64,000 bases of DNA from Cyanobium sp. N.Huapi 1H5 (GTDB taxonomy: Bacteria; Cyanobacteriota; Cyanobacteriia; PCC-6307; Cyanobiaceae), in the NCBI RefSeq assembly GCF_024345535.1, contig NZ_JAGQBH010000004.1, positions 62,001 to 126,000 on the forward strand, in the 5' to 3' direction. Under the pieces are notes generated by a model. That model was not told where the DNA came from and did no database searches. It saw only the letters and a list, made by a program, of their open reading frames with translations. A program made the position numbers and the translations under genes. Positions within the stretch are counted from its first letter, which is position 1, and each line of letters begins with the position of its first letter. Positions 17,240-26,691 of the stretch are shown piece by piece.

Positions 17240-18106
17240 TCAGATCGGTGAACCCTTGGGCAGGCCTGCGGCGAGCGGTTGGCCCATTCGATAGAAGCGG
17301 TGGTTGAGGCGCCTGGCCGGGCCGTTGATGAGATAGGCCAGAAGAATCGCGTCATCGGTGAACCAGCGCTGGTCGTAGCGGACACGGCTCCGATTGCGCA
17401 TCAAGAAGTCCTTGTTCCCCATGGCGATGTGCGATCTCGTGTTGGCGATGTCCAGGCTGGGGAGCGGCGCTTCCTCAACCATCGCCAGCAGCCCGTTGAC
17501 CTGGCCCAGCGTATCGAGACAGAGATGTTCGTAGAGGTTGATGCGATGGGGGATGGAGGGGTCGGCGGCCAGAACCTTCAACCACTTGGTATTGGCATGG
17601 GTCCAGTAGTTCATCGAACGGAAAGCGGAAAGCAGCCCCTTGCCGCCACTCTTGCGCTTCATCGAAGCCGTGAAGCTGCGCACATCCTTGGCCACGAGGA
17701 TGAGCCCGAAACGATCCTGGCTGGCGGCTTCGCGCCGAAGGGCACGGCGCAGGGCGTCCAGGGCTTCCACGGACTTGGAAGAATCCGTCACCAGCACATC
17801 ATCACCGAGTTGGCGTCGAATAAAACTGATCAGCTGGGCATATTTCTCGACCAGAGGAAGATCTGAATTCAGGCCATTGAGATGGGTGAGCTGTCCCCAG
17901 AAGGAACAATTCTCCCAGTCACTGCCACAGGAACAGCGACGCACGTCGTCATGGTCTCCCCAGGCGCGGAGATAGGCCTGCATGTGGGAGGGAGAGAAGA
18001 AGGAAGCGATCTCTCCCAGGCTGAGGCTGCGGGAATGGCTGCTCAGCAACTGCTCGGTGAGGGTGGTCCCGCTGTGCTCGAGACCACCGATGTAAAGAAG
18101 CTTCAC
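17240..18106 (-). CDS. Sulfotransferase family protein
   Basis: The 288-residue product begins [26 protein letters not shown] is a PAPS 5'-phosphosulfate-binding loop typical of the Sulfotransfer superfamily. A later segment, [19 protein letters not shown], corresponds to the 3'-phosphate-binding region (Arg then Ser). There is also a Cys-containing stretch [15 protein letters not shown]. No signal peptide is seen, so it acts in the cytosol or at the membrane face. It faces the GT61 gene with a 10-base gap, so the pair may decorate one glycan with sugar and sulfate. The acceptor is unknown. Confidence 0.8.
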   Translation of the reverse strand: MKLLYIGGLEHSGTTLTEQLLSSHSRSLSLGEIASFFSPSHMQAYLRAWGDHDDVRRCSCGSDWENCSFWGQLTHLNGLNSDLPLVEKYAQLISFIRRQLGDDVLVTDSSKSVEALDALRRALRREAASQDRFGLILVAKDVRSFTASMKRKSGGKGLLSAFRSMNYWTHANTKWLKVLAADPSIPHRINLYEHLCLDTLGQVNGLLAMVEEAPLPSLDIANTRSHIAMGNKDFLMRNRSRVRYDQRWFTDDAILLAYLINGPARRLNHRFYRMGQPLAAGLPKGSPI

Positions 18107-18127
18107 CGGCAGCAGCCGACGGGACGA

Positions 18128-18176
18128 AGTGCCCGGATGTTAACGCTGTCGCTTTGCCAGAAATCATCCGGGCACT
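18128..18176. repeat. 12-bp perfect inverted repeat with 25-base loop
   Basis: AGTGCCCGGATG at 18128-18139 pairs perfectly with CATCCGGGCACT at 18165-18176. It lies in the divergent gap between the sulfotransferase and nadK. No T-tract follows on either strand, so it is not a standard intrinsic terminator. It could be an operator, a leader-RNA hairpin or a recombination trace. Confidence 0.6.
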
Positions 18177-18183
18177 GTCGACG

Positions 18184-18197
18184 AGGCCTGCAGGCCT
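18184..18197. repeat. 14-bp palindrome
   Basis: AGGCCTGCAGGCCT is a perfect palindrome, eight bases after the preceding inverted repeat. It could bind a dimeric regulator. No matching second site was noticed. Confidence 0.45.
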
Positions 18198-18209
18198 TGT
18201 TCGGCGCGG

Positions 18210-18226
18210 GCGGCCAGGGAGGCCGC
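18210..18226. repeat. 6-bp hairpin, third in the nadK upstream gap
   Basis: GCGGCC (18210-18215), loop AGGGA, GGCCGC (18221-18226). Alone it is ordinary for GC-rich DNA; it is listed because three inverted repeats fall within about 100 bases. Confidence 0.35.
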
Positions 18227-18322
18227 AAGGCCATCACCCCAGCCTGGCTTTCCCCTTCCCCTGCAGCCGTGGCTGCCGTTCCGCGTCCTCCTAGAGTCTG
18301 GGTGCCATTCAGCCTGCGATCG

Positions 18323-19249
18323 GTGCCCCGGGTCGGACTGATCGTCAACGACGGCAAGGATCTGGCGATCAGCACCGCCGACCTGATCGAGAACCGGCTG
18401 ACCGCCGCCGGGCTGGAGGTGGCACGGGTGAGCAGCTCCGGTGGCGTGGTCGGTTTCGCCAATCCCGACCAGCACCTGCGCTCCCGGGGCTACGCCGCCT
18501 GCGTGCCCGCCAGCTTCAACGAGGACATGGCCCTGGCGCTGGTGCTGGGGGGGGACGGCACCGTTCTCTCCGCCGCCCGCCAGACCGCCCCGATCGGGGT
18601 GCCGATCCTGACGATCAACACCGGCCACCTCGGCTTCCTGGCCGAGGCCTACCTCAAGGACCTGGACCAGGCCCTGGCCCAGGTGGTGGCCGGGGAATGG
18701 ACTGTGGAGGAGCGCTCCATGCTGGTGGTGAGCGTGATGCGGGGCGAGCAGCGGCGCTGGGAGGTGCTCTGTCTCAACGAGATGGCCCTGCACCGGGAGC
18801 CGCTCACCAGCATGTGCCACTTCGAGATCGCCATCGGCCGCCACGCCCCCGTCGACATCGCCGCCGACGGGGTGATCCTCTCCTCCCCCACCGGCTCCAC
18901 GGCCTACGCCCTCAGCGCCGGCGGGCCGGTGATCACCCCCGACTGTCCGGTGCTGCAGCTGACACCGATCGCCGCCCATTCCCTCGCTTCCAGGGCCCTG
19001 GTCTTCAGCGACCAGGAGCCGGTGACCGTGTTCCCCGCCACCCCCGAGCGGCTGATGATGGTGGTCGACGGCAGCGCAGGCTGTTACATCTGGCCCGAGG
19101 ACCGGGTACTGGTGCGCCGCAGCGAGCATCCGGTGCGCTTCGTGCGGCTGGCCGACCACGAGTTCTTCCAGGTGCTGCGCAACAAGCTGGGCTGGGGACT
19201 GCCCCACGTGGCCAAGCCCTCCAGCAGCCACGCCGACGCCCCCCTGTGA
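18323..19249 (+). CDS. nadK: NAD(+) kinase
   Basis: Makes NADP from NAD, essential for photosynthetic electron acceptance. The 308-residue product begins [15 protein letters not shown]. It has the catalytic GGDGT at 76-80, [40 protein letters not shown] and the C-terminal [14 protein letters not shown] 18323 is chosen because it yields the family N-terminus; GTG 18302 is also in frame and adds seven residues. The stop overlaps the next start as GTGA (19246-19249), so it is coupled to the response-regulator gene. Confidence 0.95.
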   Translation: MPRVGLIVNDGKDLAISTADLIENRLTAAGLEVARVSSSGGVVGFANPDQHLRSRGYAACVPASFNEDMALALVLGGDGTVLSAARQTAPIGVPILTINTGHLGFLAEAYLKDLDQALAQVVAGEWTVEERSMLVVSVMRGEQRRWEVLCLNEMALHREPLTSMCHFEIAIGRHAPVDIAADGVILSSPTGSTAYALSAGGPVITPDCPVLQLTPIAAHSLASRALVFSDQEPVTVFPATPERLMMVVDGSAGCYIWPEDRVLVRRSEHPVRFVRLADHEFFQVLRNKLGWGLPHVAKPSSSHADAPL

Positions 19250-19935
19250 CCACGCCACCGTCGACCACGCCACCGACCGTGGTGCTGCTGGTGGGCCCGG
19301 AGGCCGCCGGCCTCGCGCCGCGGCTGGAGGTCTCCGGTTACCGGCCGCAGCTGCGGGAGTCCGGGGAGGACCTGCCGGCGGCGGTGGTCCTGTCGCCCGG
19401 CAGCGAAGAGCGGATCCCTGAGCTGCGCCGCCGGCTGGGGGCCCGCCCGCTGCTGCTCGGCATCACCAGTGACAGCGTCGAGAGCCGCAGCCGCTGCCTG
19501 GAGTGGGGCGCCGATGATTTCTGGCTGCCGAGCCAGGGCACGAGCGACCTGCTCACCCGGCTGCGGCTGCACCTCGGCTTTGCCAGGCGCCAGGCGCCCA
19601 CGCCGGTGTCCACCCTGCTGAAGGTGGCGGATCTGCGCGTCGACCCGGTGGCCTGCCAGGGCTGGCGGGGTCAGCGCCAGCTCAGCCTGACGGCCCGGGA
19701 GTACCAGCTGCTGCTGCTGCTGCTGCGTCAGAAGGGAACGGTGGTGAGCCGGGAGCAGATTCTCGAGGAGATCTGGGCCGACCAGGGCGGCGGCGCCAGC
19801 AACGTGATTGAGGTCTACGTGCGCTACCTGCGCCAGAAACTGGAGCAGGACGGGGAACCGCGGCTGATCCACACCGTGCGGGGGCGTGGTTACTGCCTCA
19901 GTGACGGGCGGCCCCCGGTGGGGCCCTTGCCATGA
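19246..19935 (+). CDS. OmpR-family winged-helix regulator with degenerate receiver
   Basis: The C-terminal domain (about 130-222) is a canonical OmpR/PhoB DNA-binding domain: [43 protein letters not shown] and [10 protein letters not shown]. The N-terminal domain keeps a receiver-like outline ([26 protein letters not shown]-type end). However, the acidic pocket after strand 1 reads LLVGPE instead of a D-D/E pair, and the expected phospho-Asp strand reads AVVLSPGS with no Asp. Phosphotransfer therefore seems impossible. GTG start, coupled to nadK (GTGA) and to the DUF192 gene (ATGA, 19932-19935). Targets are unknown. Confidence 0.88.
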   Translation: MTTPPSTTPPTVVLLVGPEAAGLAPRLEVSGYRPQLRESGEDLPAAVVLSPGSEERIPELRRRLGARPLLLGITSDSVESRSRCLEWGADDFWLPSQGTSDLLTRLRLHLGFARRQAPTPVSTLLKVADLRVDPVACQGWRGQRQLSLTAREYQLLLLLLRQKGTVVSREQILEEIWADQGGGASNVIEVYVRYLRQKLEQDGEPRLIHTVRGRGYCLSDGRPPVGPLP

Positions 19936-20441
19936 ACCGTTCCCTGCTCCGGAGCCTGGCCATCGCCGGCGTCGTCGGGCTGATCGGCTGCGGGCCGGGC
20001 CTGAGCCAGAGCCCGCCCCAGTTCCTGCCCATCACCGCCCAGTGGTGCCTGGAGGGGCCGCCGCCGGCGCGCTGCATCCAGCTGGAGGTGCCCCGGGGCG
20101 AGCGCCAGTACGCCATGGGGCTGCAGATGCGCCCGCCCCTGCCCCACCTGCGTGGCATGTGGTTCCCCTATGCGCCCCCCGCCGTGGCCCGGTTCTGGAT
20201 GCACCGCACGCCCGAACCCCTGGACATGCTGTTCATCCGCGACGGCCGGGTCATCGCCCTGCAGAGTCCCGCCCGCCCCTGCATGAACCTGCCCTGCCCC
20301 AGCTACGGCCCCGACACGCCGGTGGACGGGGTACTGGAACTGGCCGCCGGCCAGGCTGCCGCGCTCGGCATCAGCGTGGGCACCCCGGTGCGGATCACCC
20401 CGCTGCCGGGAGCGACCCCTTCAGCACCAGCACCGGATTGA
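19932..20441 (+). CDS. DUF192 lipoprotein
   Basis: The 169-residue product has a hydrophobic N-terminus ending in a lipobox-like LIGC (Cys about residue 20), so it is probably a lipoprotein. The DUF192 domain follows, with LEVPRGERQYAMGLQMRPPL, FWMHRTPEPLDMLFIRDGRVI and VLELAAGQAAALGISVGTPV. Function is not known to me. ATG overlaps the regulator stop (ATGA). The last 47 bases overlap the 3' end of convergent cobL. Confidence 0.85.
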   Translation: MNRSLLRSLAIAGVVGLIGCGPGLSQSPPQFLPITAQWCLEGPPPARCIQLEVPRGERQYAMGLQMRPPLPHLRGMWFPYAPPAVARFWMHRTPEPLDMLFIRDGRVIALQSPARPCMNLPCPSYGPDTPVDGVLELAAGQAAALGISVGTPVRITPLPGATPSAPAPD

Positions 20442-21690
20442 GGGGCGCCAGGCGGGTGCCCTCCGCCAGGGGGGCGCCGCGCCAGGCCTGGATCTGGGTG
20501 ACTCCCACCCCCAGGCCGGCCTGCTCGAGCTGGGGCCTGAGCTGGGCCAGGGCTTCGACCGTCGCCAGGGGCAGAACCACCACCCCGCCGGGCCGCAGCC
20601 GGCCCAGCACCGCCTCCAGCACCACGCGCCGGTCACGGCCGCCGCCGCCGATCAGCACGCGGTCGGGATCGGGCAGGGGGCCCAGGGCAGCCGGGGCCTC
20701 CCCCTCCAGCACCGCCGCGGGCCGCACCCCCAGCCGGTCCGCATTGGCGCCGATCAGGGCGGCGGCCCCGGGCCGGCGCTCCACCGCCCACAGCTCCAGG
20801 GCGGGGCGCAGGCGCAGCGCCTCCAGCCCCACCGACCCCACCCCGGCGCCGATGTCCCAGAGCACCCCGGTCTCGGGGAGCTCCAGATCGGCCAGCAGCT
20901 GGATGCGCACCTCCCGTTTGGTCATCAGCCCGGGCTGATCGGGGTGCTGCAGCCAGAGGCCGTCGGCCAGGCCGAACAGGGGCAGGGCCTGCGGCGCCGG
21001 CACGGCAGGCTGGAGCGCGATCAGCAGCACTAGGTGCAGGGGATCGAGATCGGGCGGCAGGGGGTCAGCGGGGGTCAGCCGCTGCAGCCGCTCCGCCGGA
21101 TGGCCCAGGCGCTCCCCCAGCCAGAGCTCATAGGCGGCCTCCAGCCCCGAAGCCCGCAGGATCCGGCGCACGGCGTCGGCGCCGCCACGGGCCGGATCGG
21201 TCAGCACCGCCAGGGCGGCGGGCCGCTGCTGCAACCGGGCCGCCAGCGGCTCGGGGTCGCGGCCATGGAGGCTGATCCAGGAGGCGTCCTGCCAGGGCCG
21301 CCCCAGGCGGGCAAAGGCGAGCTGCAGGGAGGTGGGGGCCGGATGGAAGCGGAGCTGTTCGGCGGGGAGGTGCTGCAGCAGCAGACGGCCGATGCCGAAC
21401 CAGAGGGGGTCGCCGCTGGCGAGCAGCACCACCTGCTGGCCACAGGAAAGGGCCCGCTCCAGCCGCGGCAGCAGGTCGGCGGGCCGGTCACTGGCCAGCA
21501 GCTCCGGTGCGGGGGCCTCACCCCGCCAGGCCTCGAGGTCCGCCAGGAGACGCCGGGGGGCCGCCACCAGATCGGCCTGGCGGATCCGCTCCTGCCAGTG
21601 GCGGGAGAGACCCGCCAGACCGGCGGCATCGGTGCCCAGCACCTCCAGCAGCGAACCCTCCAGCCGTGCCCCTGCGCCACTTCTGGCCAT
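20395..21690 (-). CDS. cobL: Precorrin-6Y C5,15-methyltransferase (CbiE-CbiT fusion)
   Basis: Corrin-ring methylase/decarboxylase for cobalamin or pseudocobalamin synthesis. The 431-residue product has an N-terminal CbiE-like tetrapyrrole methylase: LLEVLGTDAAGLAGL, VVLLASGDPLWFGIGRLLL, APTSLQLAFARLGRPW and ISLHGRD. The C-terminal CbiT domain (about 245-431) has LMTKREVRIQLLADLEL, LWDIGAGVGSVGLEALRL (SAM motif) and DRVLIGGGGRD. ATG 21690 (MARSGAGARLEG) is chosen; the frame continues upstream in low-complexity sequence. The 3' end overlaps the convergent DUF192 gene by 47 bases. No other cob gene is near. Confidence 0.93.
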   Translation of the reverse strand: MARSGAGARLEGSLLEVLGTDAAGLAGLSRHWQERIRQADLVAAPRRLLADLEAWRGEAPAPELLASDRPADLLPRLERALSCGQQVVLLASGDPLWFGIGRLLLQHLPAEQLRFHPAPTSLQLAFARLGRPWQDASWISLHGRDPEPLAARLQQRPAALAVLTDPARGGADAVRRILRASGLEAAYELWLGERLGHPAERLQRLTPADPLPPDLDPLHLVLLIALQPAVPAPQALPLFGLADGLWLQHPDQPGLMTKREVRIQLLADLELPETGVLWDIGAGVGSVGLEALRLRPALELWAVERRPGAAALIGANADRLGVRPAAVLEGEAPAALGPLPDPDRVLIGGGGRDRRVVLEAVLGRLRPGGVVVLPLATVEALAQLRPQLEQAGLGVGVTQIQAWRGAPLAEGTRLAPLNPVLVLKGSLPAAG

Positions 21691-21725
21691 GATGCTCCCG
21701 GACGTGCCGGCCCACCCCCCTGCCC

Positions 21726-21989
21726 ATGAGCGACCGACGCCAGCGGATCCACAGCCTGGTGGTGGCCCTGCTGGCCCACCAGAGTGATCTCGAGCTGCTG
21801 GATGACGACCGCTCAGGCCCGGGCGGCCATCCACTGGCGGGCGGTGGGGATGCCGGCAGCTGGCTGGAGCGCAACCGGCGGGTGGTGCAGCGGTACCAGT
21901 CCCTGGTGCGCAGCGCCGTCACCCTCGATGCCCTGATCGAGCAGGAACTGGGCAGCGATCAGCTCGGTGGCGGCGCACCGTCCGCCTGA
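21726..21989 (+). CDS. Small conserved hypothetical protein
   Basis: The 87-residue acidic protein MSDRRQRIHSLVVALLAHQ ends in LVRSAVTLDALIEQELGSD. It is mostly helical with a Gly-rich middle and has no signal peptide or membrane segment. It is divergent from cobL (35 bases between starts), and its 3' end overlaps the convergent acyltransferase gene by 31 bases. I do not recognise a family; coding potential is supported by its regular helical pattern and clean start. Confidence 0.6.
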   Translation: MSDRRQRIHSLVVALLAHQSDLELLDDDRSGPGGHPLAGGGDAGSWLERNRRVVQRYQSLVRSAVTLDALIEQELGSDQLGGGAPSA

Positions 21990-24088
21990 CCCTCGAGGAA
22001 GGCCATCAGGCGGGGATAGAGCAGCAGGGCGCCCGCGTTGGTGAGGTGGGTCTCGTCGCTATAGAGGAGCGTCCCGGCCTGGACGCTGGAGCAGACGGCC
22101 TGCGTGGGCGGGCAGATGCTGTCGAAGGGGGTGAACAGGCGCGTGCCGGCCAGGTCCCGGATGCTGCGCTCCTGCAGGCGCTGGGCCGGAGCGATCGCGG
22201 CCAGCTCCTGCCGGCGCGGCCGCAGCACCGGCTGGCACTGGGAACCCAGGGACCAGGCCGGCCGGAACCACTCCGTCTGGCAGAGGGTGAGCGGACCGCC
22301 GATCTTCAGCTGGGGGAAGGTGGGCAGGGGGCCGAACACCACCACGTCCGCCCCACGGCGGGTCACCTCGGCAGCGAAGCGGCGCAGGGCGGCGGCATAG
22401 GAGGCCTCGACGCTCGGGCGGGCGGCCCCCTGGATCCCCTCCAGGTGGCCGGCAAGATTCGATACCAGCACGACCTGGTCCCCAGGCCGCAGGCGGGCCA
22501 GCACCCGGCGCTCCTCGTTGTCGGCGTAGGGACGGCAGCGGCGGTAGCGGGCCTTCTCCGGGGCGCCCTCCCCCCAGCGGGGGAAGAAGGGCACCGGGCA
22601 GCCGCCGCGGGCCATGAAGGACACGTTGAAGCGGCCGCTAGCCAGCAGCTTCTCCCCAAGGGGAATCAGCACATGGGTGTGGCTGTCCCCCAGGAAGAAG
22701 AGGGTGGGAAGCTCCTTCCCCTTCGGCCCCAGGGCCAGGCAGGGGTCGGGCCCGTCACCTCTGACGACCGGATCGGTGGGCTCCTGGAAGCAGTGGACCG
22801 TGTCGACGGTCGTACCGCCGATGCGCTTCATGTTGGCCGTGGTGCCGACGGTGTGGCGGCGCTCACCGACAAACAGCCGGCCCAGCAGCGGTCCCTGCAG
22901 ACCCGCGCTGAAGGCGGCCACCAGCACGGTCATGGCCGGGTAGGCCAGGCCGGGGCGACCCAGGCCGGGGATGGCGGGGTGGCCGTAGCGGAACAGGCAC
23001 TCGAGCCGGTAAGAGAGGGCCGTGCACAGGGTGATCAGCACCAGCACCGGCAGCAGGGTGACGGCGTTGAAGCCCACCGTCCAGCGGGCCAGCACGATCA
23101 CCGGCCAGTGCCAGAGGTAGAGCGAGTAGGACACCATGCCGATGGCCAGGCAGGCGGGATGGCACAGCCAGCGGCCGATGCCCCCGGCCGGCTGGAGGAG
23201 CAACAGCAGCAGCGCGGTCAGCGCCGTGATCCCAACGGTGGTGCCCAGACTCCAGGCCTCCGGCAGCAGCAGCAGGGCCAGCGACGCCACCAGGGCCAGC
23301 AGGGCCAGGGGCTGACGCCAGCGGGGCAGGGCCAGCTTCTGGCCCAGGTCGCGGGCGCTGCCGCTGCCGCGATGGAGCAGGTAGGCCACGCAACCCGCCG
23401 TCAGTTCCCAGAACCGGGCGGTGGTGAGGAAGAAGGCCCGCTCGGTGTTGCCGCCCAGGCTCAGGCCCAGATAGAGGGCCAGGGACAGGGCCAGCAGGAG
23501 CAGGCTGGCCACCTTGAGCCGCCGCAGGGCGCCGGCCCCGGCCGCGGCCACCCCCAGACCGCAGAGCAGCAGCACCGCCGGCCAGACCAGATAAAACTGC
23601 TCCTCCACCCCCAGCGACCAGGTGTGCATGAAGGCGTTGAAGTGGTTGTCGGTGGCGAAGTAATTCGAGCCCTGGCGGAGCAGGTAGAGATTGGAGACCC
23701 CGAAAAGGGCGGCGGTGCCGGTCCGCATCACCGGCGCGAAGAAATCATCGTGCGGCGAAACCAGCATCGAGAACAGGGCCGAGACGACGGCGATGTTCAC
23801 CACCAGCGCCGGCATCAGGCGTCGGATCCGGCGGCCGTAGAAGCGGCGCAGGAACTGCCAGCGGCTGCCATCCCGCCGCGCCAGCAGCGACGAGGTGACC
23901 ACATAGCCAGAGATCACGAAGAAGATGTCAACGCCGAGAAAGCCTCCCGGCAGCCAGCGGGGATCAAGGTGGTTGATCAGCACCGCAAGGACGGCCACGG
24001 CCCGCAGGCCGTCGATCTCGGGCCGATAGGCCCGCGAGCGCTGCGGCGGCAGGATGCCCGGGCCGAAAAGCCCCACCAGAGAATTCAC
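21959..24088 (-). CDS. Acyltransferase 3 / SGNH O-acetyltransferase (OafA-like)
   Basis: The 709-residue protein begins with YRPEIDGLRAVAVLAVLINH and GGFLGVDIFFVISGYVVT, the acyltransferase-3 signature. About ten membrane segments follow to about residue 390. The C-terminal domain (about 440-709) is SGNH-like: LFFLGDSHTHVLIPLGEKL has the catalytic Ser block, and SDETHLTNAGALLLYP has the Asp-x-x-His block. Such proteins O-acetylate surface polysaccharide or peptidoglycan. This fits the glycan theme of the window, but the acceptor is unknown. It is divergent from the GH116 gene (95-base gap). Confidence 0.92.
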   Translation of the reverse strand: MNSLVGLFGPGILPPQRSRAYRPEIDGLRAVAVLAVLINHLDPRWLPGGFLGVDIFFVISGYVVTSSLLARRDGSRWQFLRRFYGRRIRRLMPALVVNIAVVSALFSMLVSPHDDFFAPVMRTGTAALFGVSNLYLLRQGSNYFATDNHFNAFMHTWSLGVEEQFYLVWPAVLLLCGLGVAAAGAGALRRLKVASLLLLALSLALYLGLSLGGNTERAFFLTTARFWELTAGCVAYLLHRGSGSARDLGQKLALPRWRQPLALLALVASLALLLLPEAWSLGTTVGITALTALLLLLLQPAGGIGRWLCHPACLAIGMVSYSLYLWHWPVIVLARWTVGFNAVTLLPVLVLITLCTALSYRLECLFRYGHPAIPGLGRPGLAYPAMTVLVAAFSAGLQGPLLGRLFVGERRHTVGTTANMKRIGGTTVDTVHCFQEPTDPVVRGDGPDPCLALGPKGKELPTLFFLGDSHTHVLIPLGEKLLASGRFNVSFMARGGCPVPFFPRWGEGAPEKARYRRCRPYADNEERRVLARLRPGDQVVLVSNLAGHLEGIQGAARPSVEASYAAALRRFAAEVTRRGADVVVFGPLPTFPQLKIGGPLTLCQTEWFRPAWSLGSQCQPVLRPRRQELAAIAPAQRLQERSIRDLAGTRLFTPFDSICPPTQAVCSSVQAGTLLYSDETHLTNAGALLLYPRLMAFLEGQADGAPPPS

Positions 24089-24183
24089 GCCGCCCCGACG
24101 ATTGCAGGCAGGGTAATGGCGATCTGGCCGGGCACTCGCTGAGGGGCCAGCTCTGACAAGCTGGGCCCACTTCGTCTGGCCCC

Positions 24184-26691
24184 ATGGCGCCCTTCGGCCT
24201 CTCCGCTCTCCACAACCTGCGGCGCGGCAGGAGTCCCTGGCAGCCCCCCGAGGCCAGCTGGTCGCGGCCCTTCGGCCAGGGCTGGAGCCAGCCCTACACG
24301 GTGCGCTACGCCAGCAACCTCGACGACGGCCCCAACCACGGCATGCCCCTGGGGGGCTTCGGCGCCGGCTGCCTCGGCCGGGGCATCGACGGCGCCTTCA
24401 ATCTCTGGCACCTCGATGGCGGGGAGCACTGGTTCGGCGTGCTGCCCGACTGCCAGTTCGCCCTGTTCGAGCAGGACGGCGAGGGGCGGCGGGCCCATGC
24501 CCTGGCCACCACACCCGCCTCTGACGCTTCCCGCCCCGACGCCGGCCCGCCGCTGGCCGCCTGGAGCTGGTACCCCGCCGCCACCCCGGAGCAGCCGAGC
24601 GGCACAGTGGCGGTGCGCTATCCGATCAGCTCCCACCACTACGCCGCGGTGTTCAGCGCCGACGTGCGCTGTGAGTCCTTCAGCCCGATCCTCCCCGGCG
24701 ACTACCGCCGCACCAGCTACCCCGTCGCCGTCTTCGCCTGGACGTTCAGCAACCCAATGAATCAGCCGCTGGAGTTGTCGCTGCTGCTGAGCTGGCGCAA
24801 CACCGTCGGCTGGTTCACCAACACCGACCCGGCGGCGGAGGTCCACTTCCGGGATGACGGCAGCCCGGAGCACAACTACGTGCCGGCGATCGGCCGCGGC
24901 AAGGGGCAGCGCAACCGCTGGGTCGATGCCACCGGCCTCAAGGGCCTGCTGCTGGAGGGGGAGCGCTCCCAGCCCCTGGCGGAAGGGGAAGGGCAGTGGT
25001 GCCTGGCGGTGCCCGACGAGGCGGCGCTGAACCATCCGGGTCTGGAGGTGTTCCGCTGCAGCCGCTGGGATCCCAGCGGCGACGGGGCGGAACTGTGGGA
25101 ACCCTTCAGCCGTGACGGCTCGATCCCCAACAGCGACAACGACCGCCGCAGCACCGGCGACGATGCCCTCAGCGCCGCCCTGGCGGTGCGTTTCCGGCTG
25201 GAGCCCGGGGCCTCGCTCGAGATCCCGGTGGTGATCAGCTGGGACCTGCCGGTGACGGCCTTCGCCACCGGCACCCGGGCCCTGCGCCGCTACACCGACT
25301 TCTTCGGCACCGATGGCGACAGCGCCGCCGCCATCGCCGGCGAAGCCCTGGCCGAATGGCGTGACTGGCACGCCGCAATCGAGGCCTGGCAGGCGCCGGT
25401 GGTGCAACGCCACGACCTGGCGGAGCCGCTGCGGATGGCGTTGCTCAACGAGCTCTACGACCTGGCCAGCGGCGGCAGTCTCTGGACGGCCGCCAGCCCG
25501 AGCGATCCAGTGGGCCGCTTCGGGGTGCTCGAGTGCCTGGACTACGCCTGGTACGAAAGCCTCGACGTGCGGCTGTACGGCTCCTTCGCCCTGCTGCAGC
25601 TGTGGCCTGAGCTCGACAAGGCCGTGCTGCGCAGCTTCGCCCGCGCCATCCCGGCCGCCGATGCCACGCCGCGGCCGATCGGCTGGTACTTCACCCAGGG
25701 GCGGGGCCGGGTGGAAGCGGCCCGCAAGGTGGCCGGCGCCACCCCCCACGACCTCGGGGCCCCGAACGAGCGCCCCTTCGACGCCACCAACTACACCGCC
25801 TACCAGGACTGCAACCTCTGGAAGGACCTGGCCAGCGATTTCGTGCTGCAGGTCTGGCGCACCTACCGCCTGGCCCCCAGCGGCCCGGACATCGCCTTCC
25901 TGGCGGACTGCTGGCCGGCGGCGGTGATCGCCCTTGACTACCTCAAGCAGTTCGACGTCAACGACGACGGACTGCCCGACAACGGCGGTGCCCCGGACCA
26001 GACCTTCGACGACTGGCCCCTGCAGGGGGTGAGCGCCTACTGCGGCGCCCTCTGGATCGCCGCCCTGGAGGCCGCTCTGGCCATCGGCCAGCGGCTGCAG
26101 CTGGAGCTGGGTCTGGACACCGCCGAGGAGCAGCGGCGCTTCGGCGGCTGGCTGGAGCAGTCCCGCCACCACTTCGATGCCCTGCTGTGGAACGGCGAGT
26201 ACTACGCCATCGATGCCGGCAGCGGCACCCCGGTGGTGATGGCCGACCAGCTCTGCGGCGACTTCTACGCCCGCCTGCTGGGGCTGCCGCCGGTGGTGGC
26301 CGACGAGCGGGCCCGCTCCTCCCTGAAGGCCATCCGCGAAGCCTGCTTCGAGGGGTTCGAGGGCGGCCGCCTCGGGGTGGCCAACGGCCTGCGCCGCGAT
26401 GGCACCCCCCTCGATCCGAAGGGCACCCATCCGCTGGAGGTCTGGACCGGCATCAACTTCGGTCTGGCCGCCTACTACCGGCTGATGGACGAGAGCGGCA
26501 CCGCCTTCGCCATCACCGGCGCCGTGGTGCGCCAGGTGTACGAGGGGGGCCTGCAGTTCCGCACCCCGGAGGCGATCACCGCCGCCGGCACCTTCCGCGC
26601 CTGCCACTACCTGCGGGCCATGGCGATCTGGGCCCTCTGGGCCACCCACACCGGCTGGCAACCGATCCCCGGCGCCGAGCGCCAGCCATGA
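24184..26691 (+). CDS. GH116 glycoside hydrolase (GBA2-type beta-glucosidase)
   Basis: The 835-residue product resembles bacterial relatives of non-lysosomal glucosylceramidase. The N-terminal beta domain has PLGGFGAGCLGRGIDGAFNL; the C-terminal (alpha/alpha)6 part has LECLDYAWYESLDVRLYGS and TFDDWPLQGVSAYCG. By family analogy, E450 would be the nucleophile and D609 or D610 the acid/base; their spacing (about 160) matches the characterised Thermoanaerobacterium enzyme as I recall it. No signal peptide is seen, so it is probably cytoplasmic. Substrate could be glucosyl glycerol-type solutes, glycolipids or imported oligosaccharides. The stop overlaps the DUF3122 start (ATGA, 26688-26691). Confidence 0.92.
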   Translation: MAPFGLSALHNLRRGRSPWQPPEASWSRPFGQGWSQPYTVRYASNLDDGPNHGMPLGGFGAGCLGRGIDGAFNLWHLDGGEHWFGVLPDCQFALFEQDGEGRRAHALATTPASDASRPDAGPPLAAWSWYPAATPEQPSGTVAVRYPISSHHYAAVFSADVRCESFSPILPGDYRRTSYPVAVFAWTFSNPMNQPLELSLLLSWRNTVGWFTNTDPAAEVHFRDDGSPEHNYVPAIGRGKGQRNRWVDATGLKGLLLEGERSQPLAEGEGQWCLAVPDEAALNHPGLEVFRCSRWDPSGDGAELWEPFSRDGSIPNSDNDRRSTGDDALSAALAVRFRLEPGASLEIPVVISWDLPVTAFATGTRALRRYTDFFGTDGDSAAAIAGEALAEWRDWHAAIEAWQAPVVQRHDLAEPLRMALLNELYDLASGGSLWTAASPSDPVGRFGVLECLDYAWYESLDVRLYGSFALLQLWPELDKAVLRSFARAIPAADATPRPIGWYFTQGRGRVEAARKVAGATPHDLGAPNERPFDATNYTAYQDCNLWKDLASDFVLQVWRTYRLAPSGPDIAFLADCWPAAVIALDYLKQFDVNDDGLPDNGGAPDQTFDDWPLQGVSAYCGALWIAALEAALAIGQRLQLELGLDTAEEQRRFGGWLEQSRHHFDALLWNGEYYAIDAGSGTPVVMADQLCGDFYARLLGLPPVVADERARSSLKAIREACFEGFEGGRLGVANGLRRDGTPLDPKGTHPLEVWTGINFGLAAYYRLMDESGTAFAITGAVVRQVYEGGLQFRTPEAITAAGTFRACHYLRAMAIWALWATHTGWQPIPGAERQP

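Noticed and set aside
22046-24142. Open frame of 698 codons opposite the acyltransferase
   Set aside because: Gln/Gly/Ala-rich low-complexity product, antisense to a protein with clear acyltransferase-3 and SGNH motifs.
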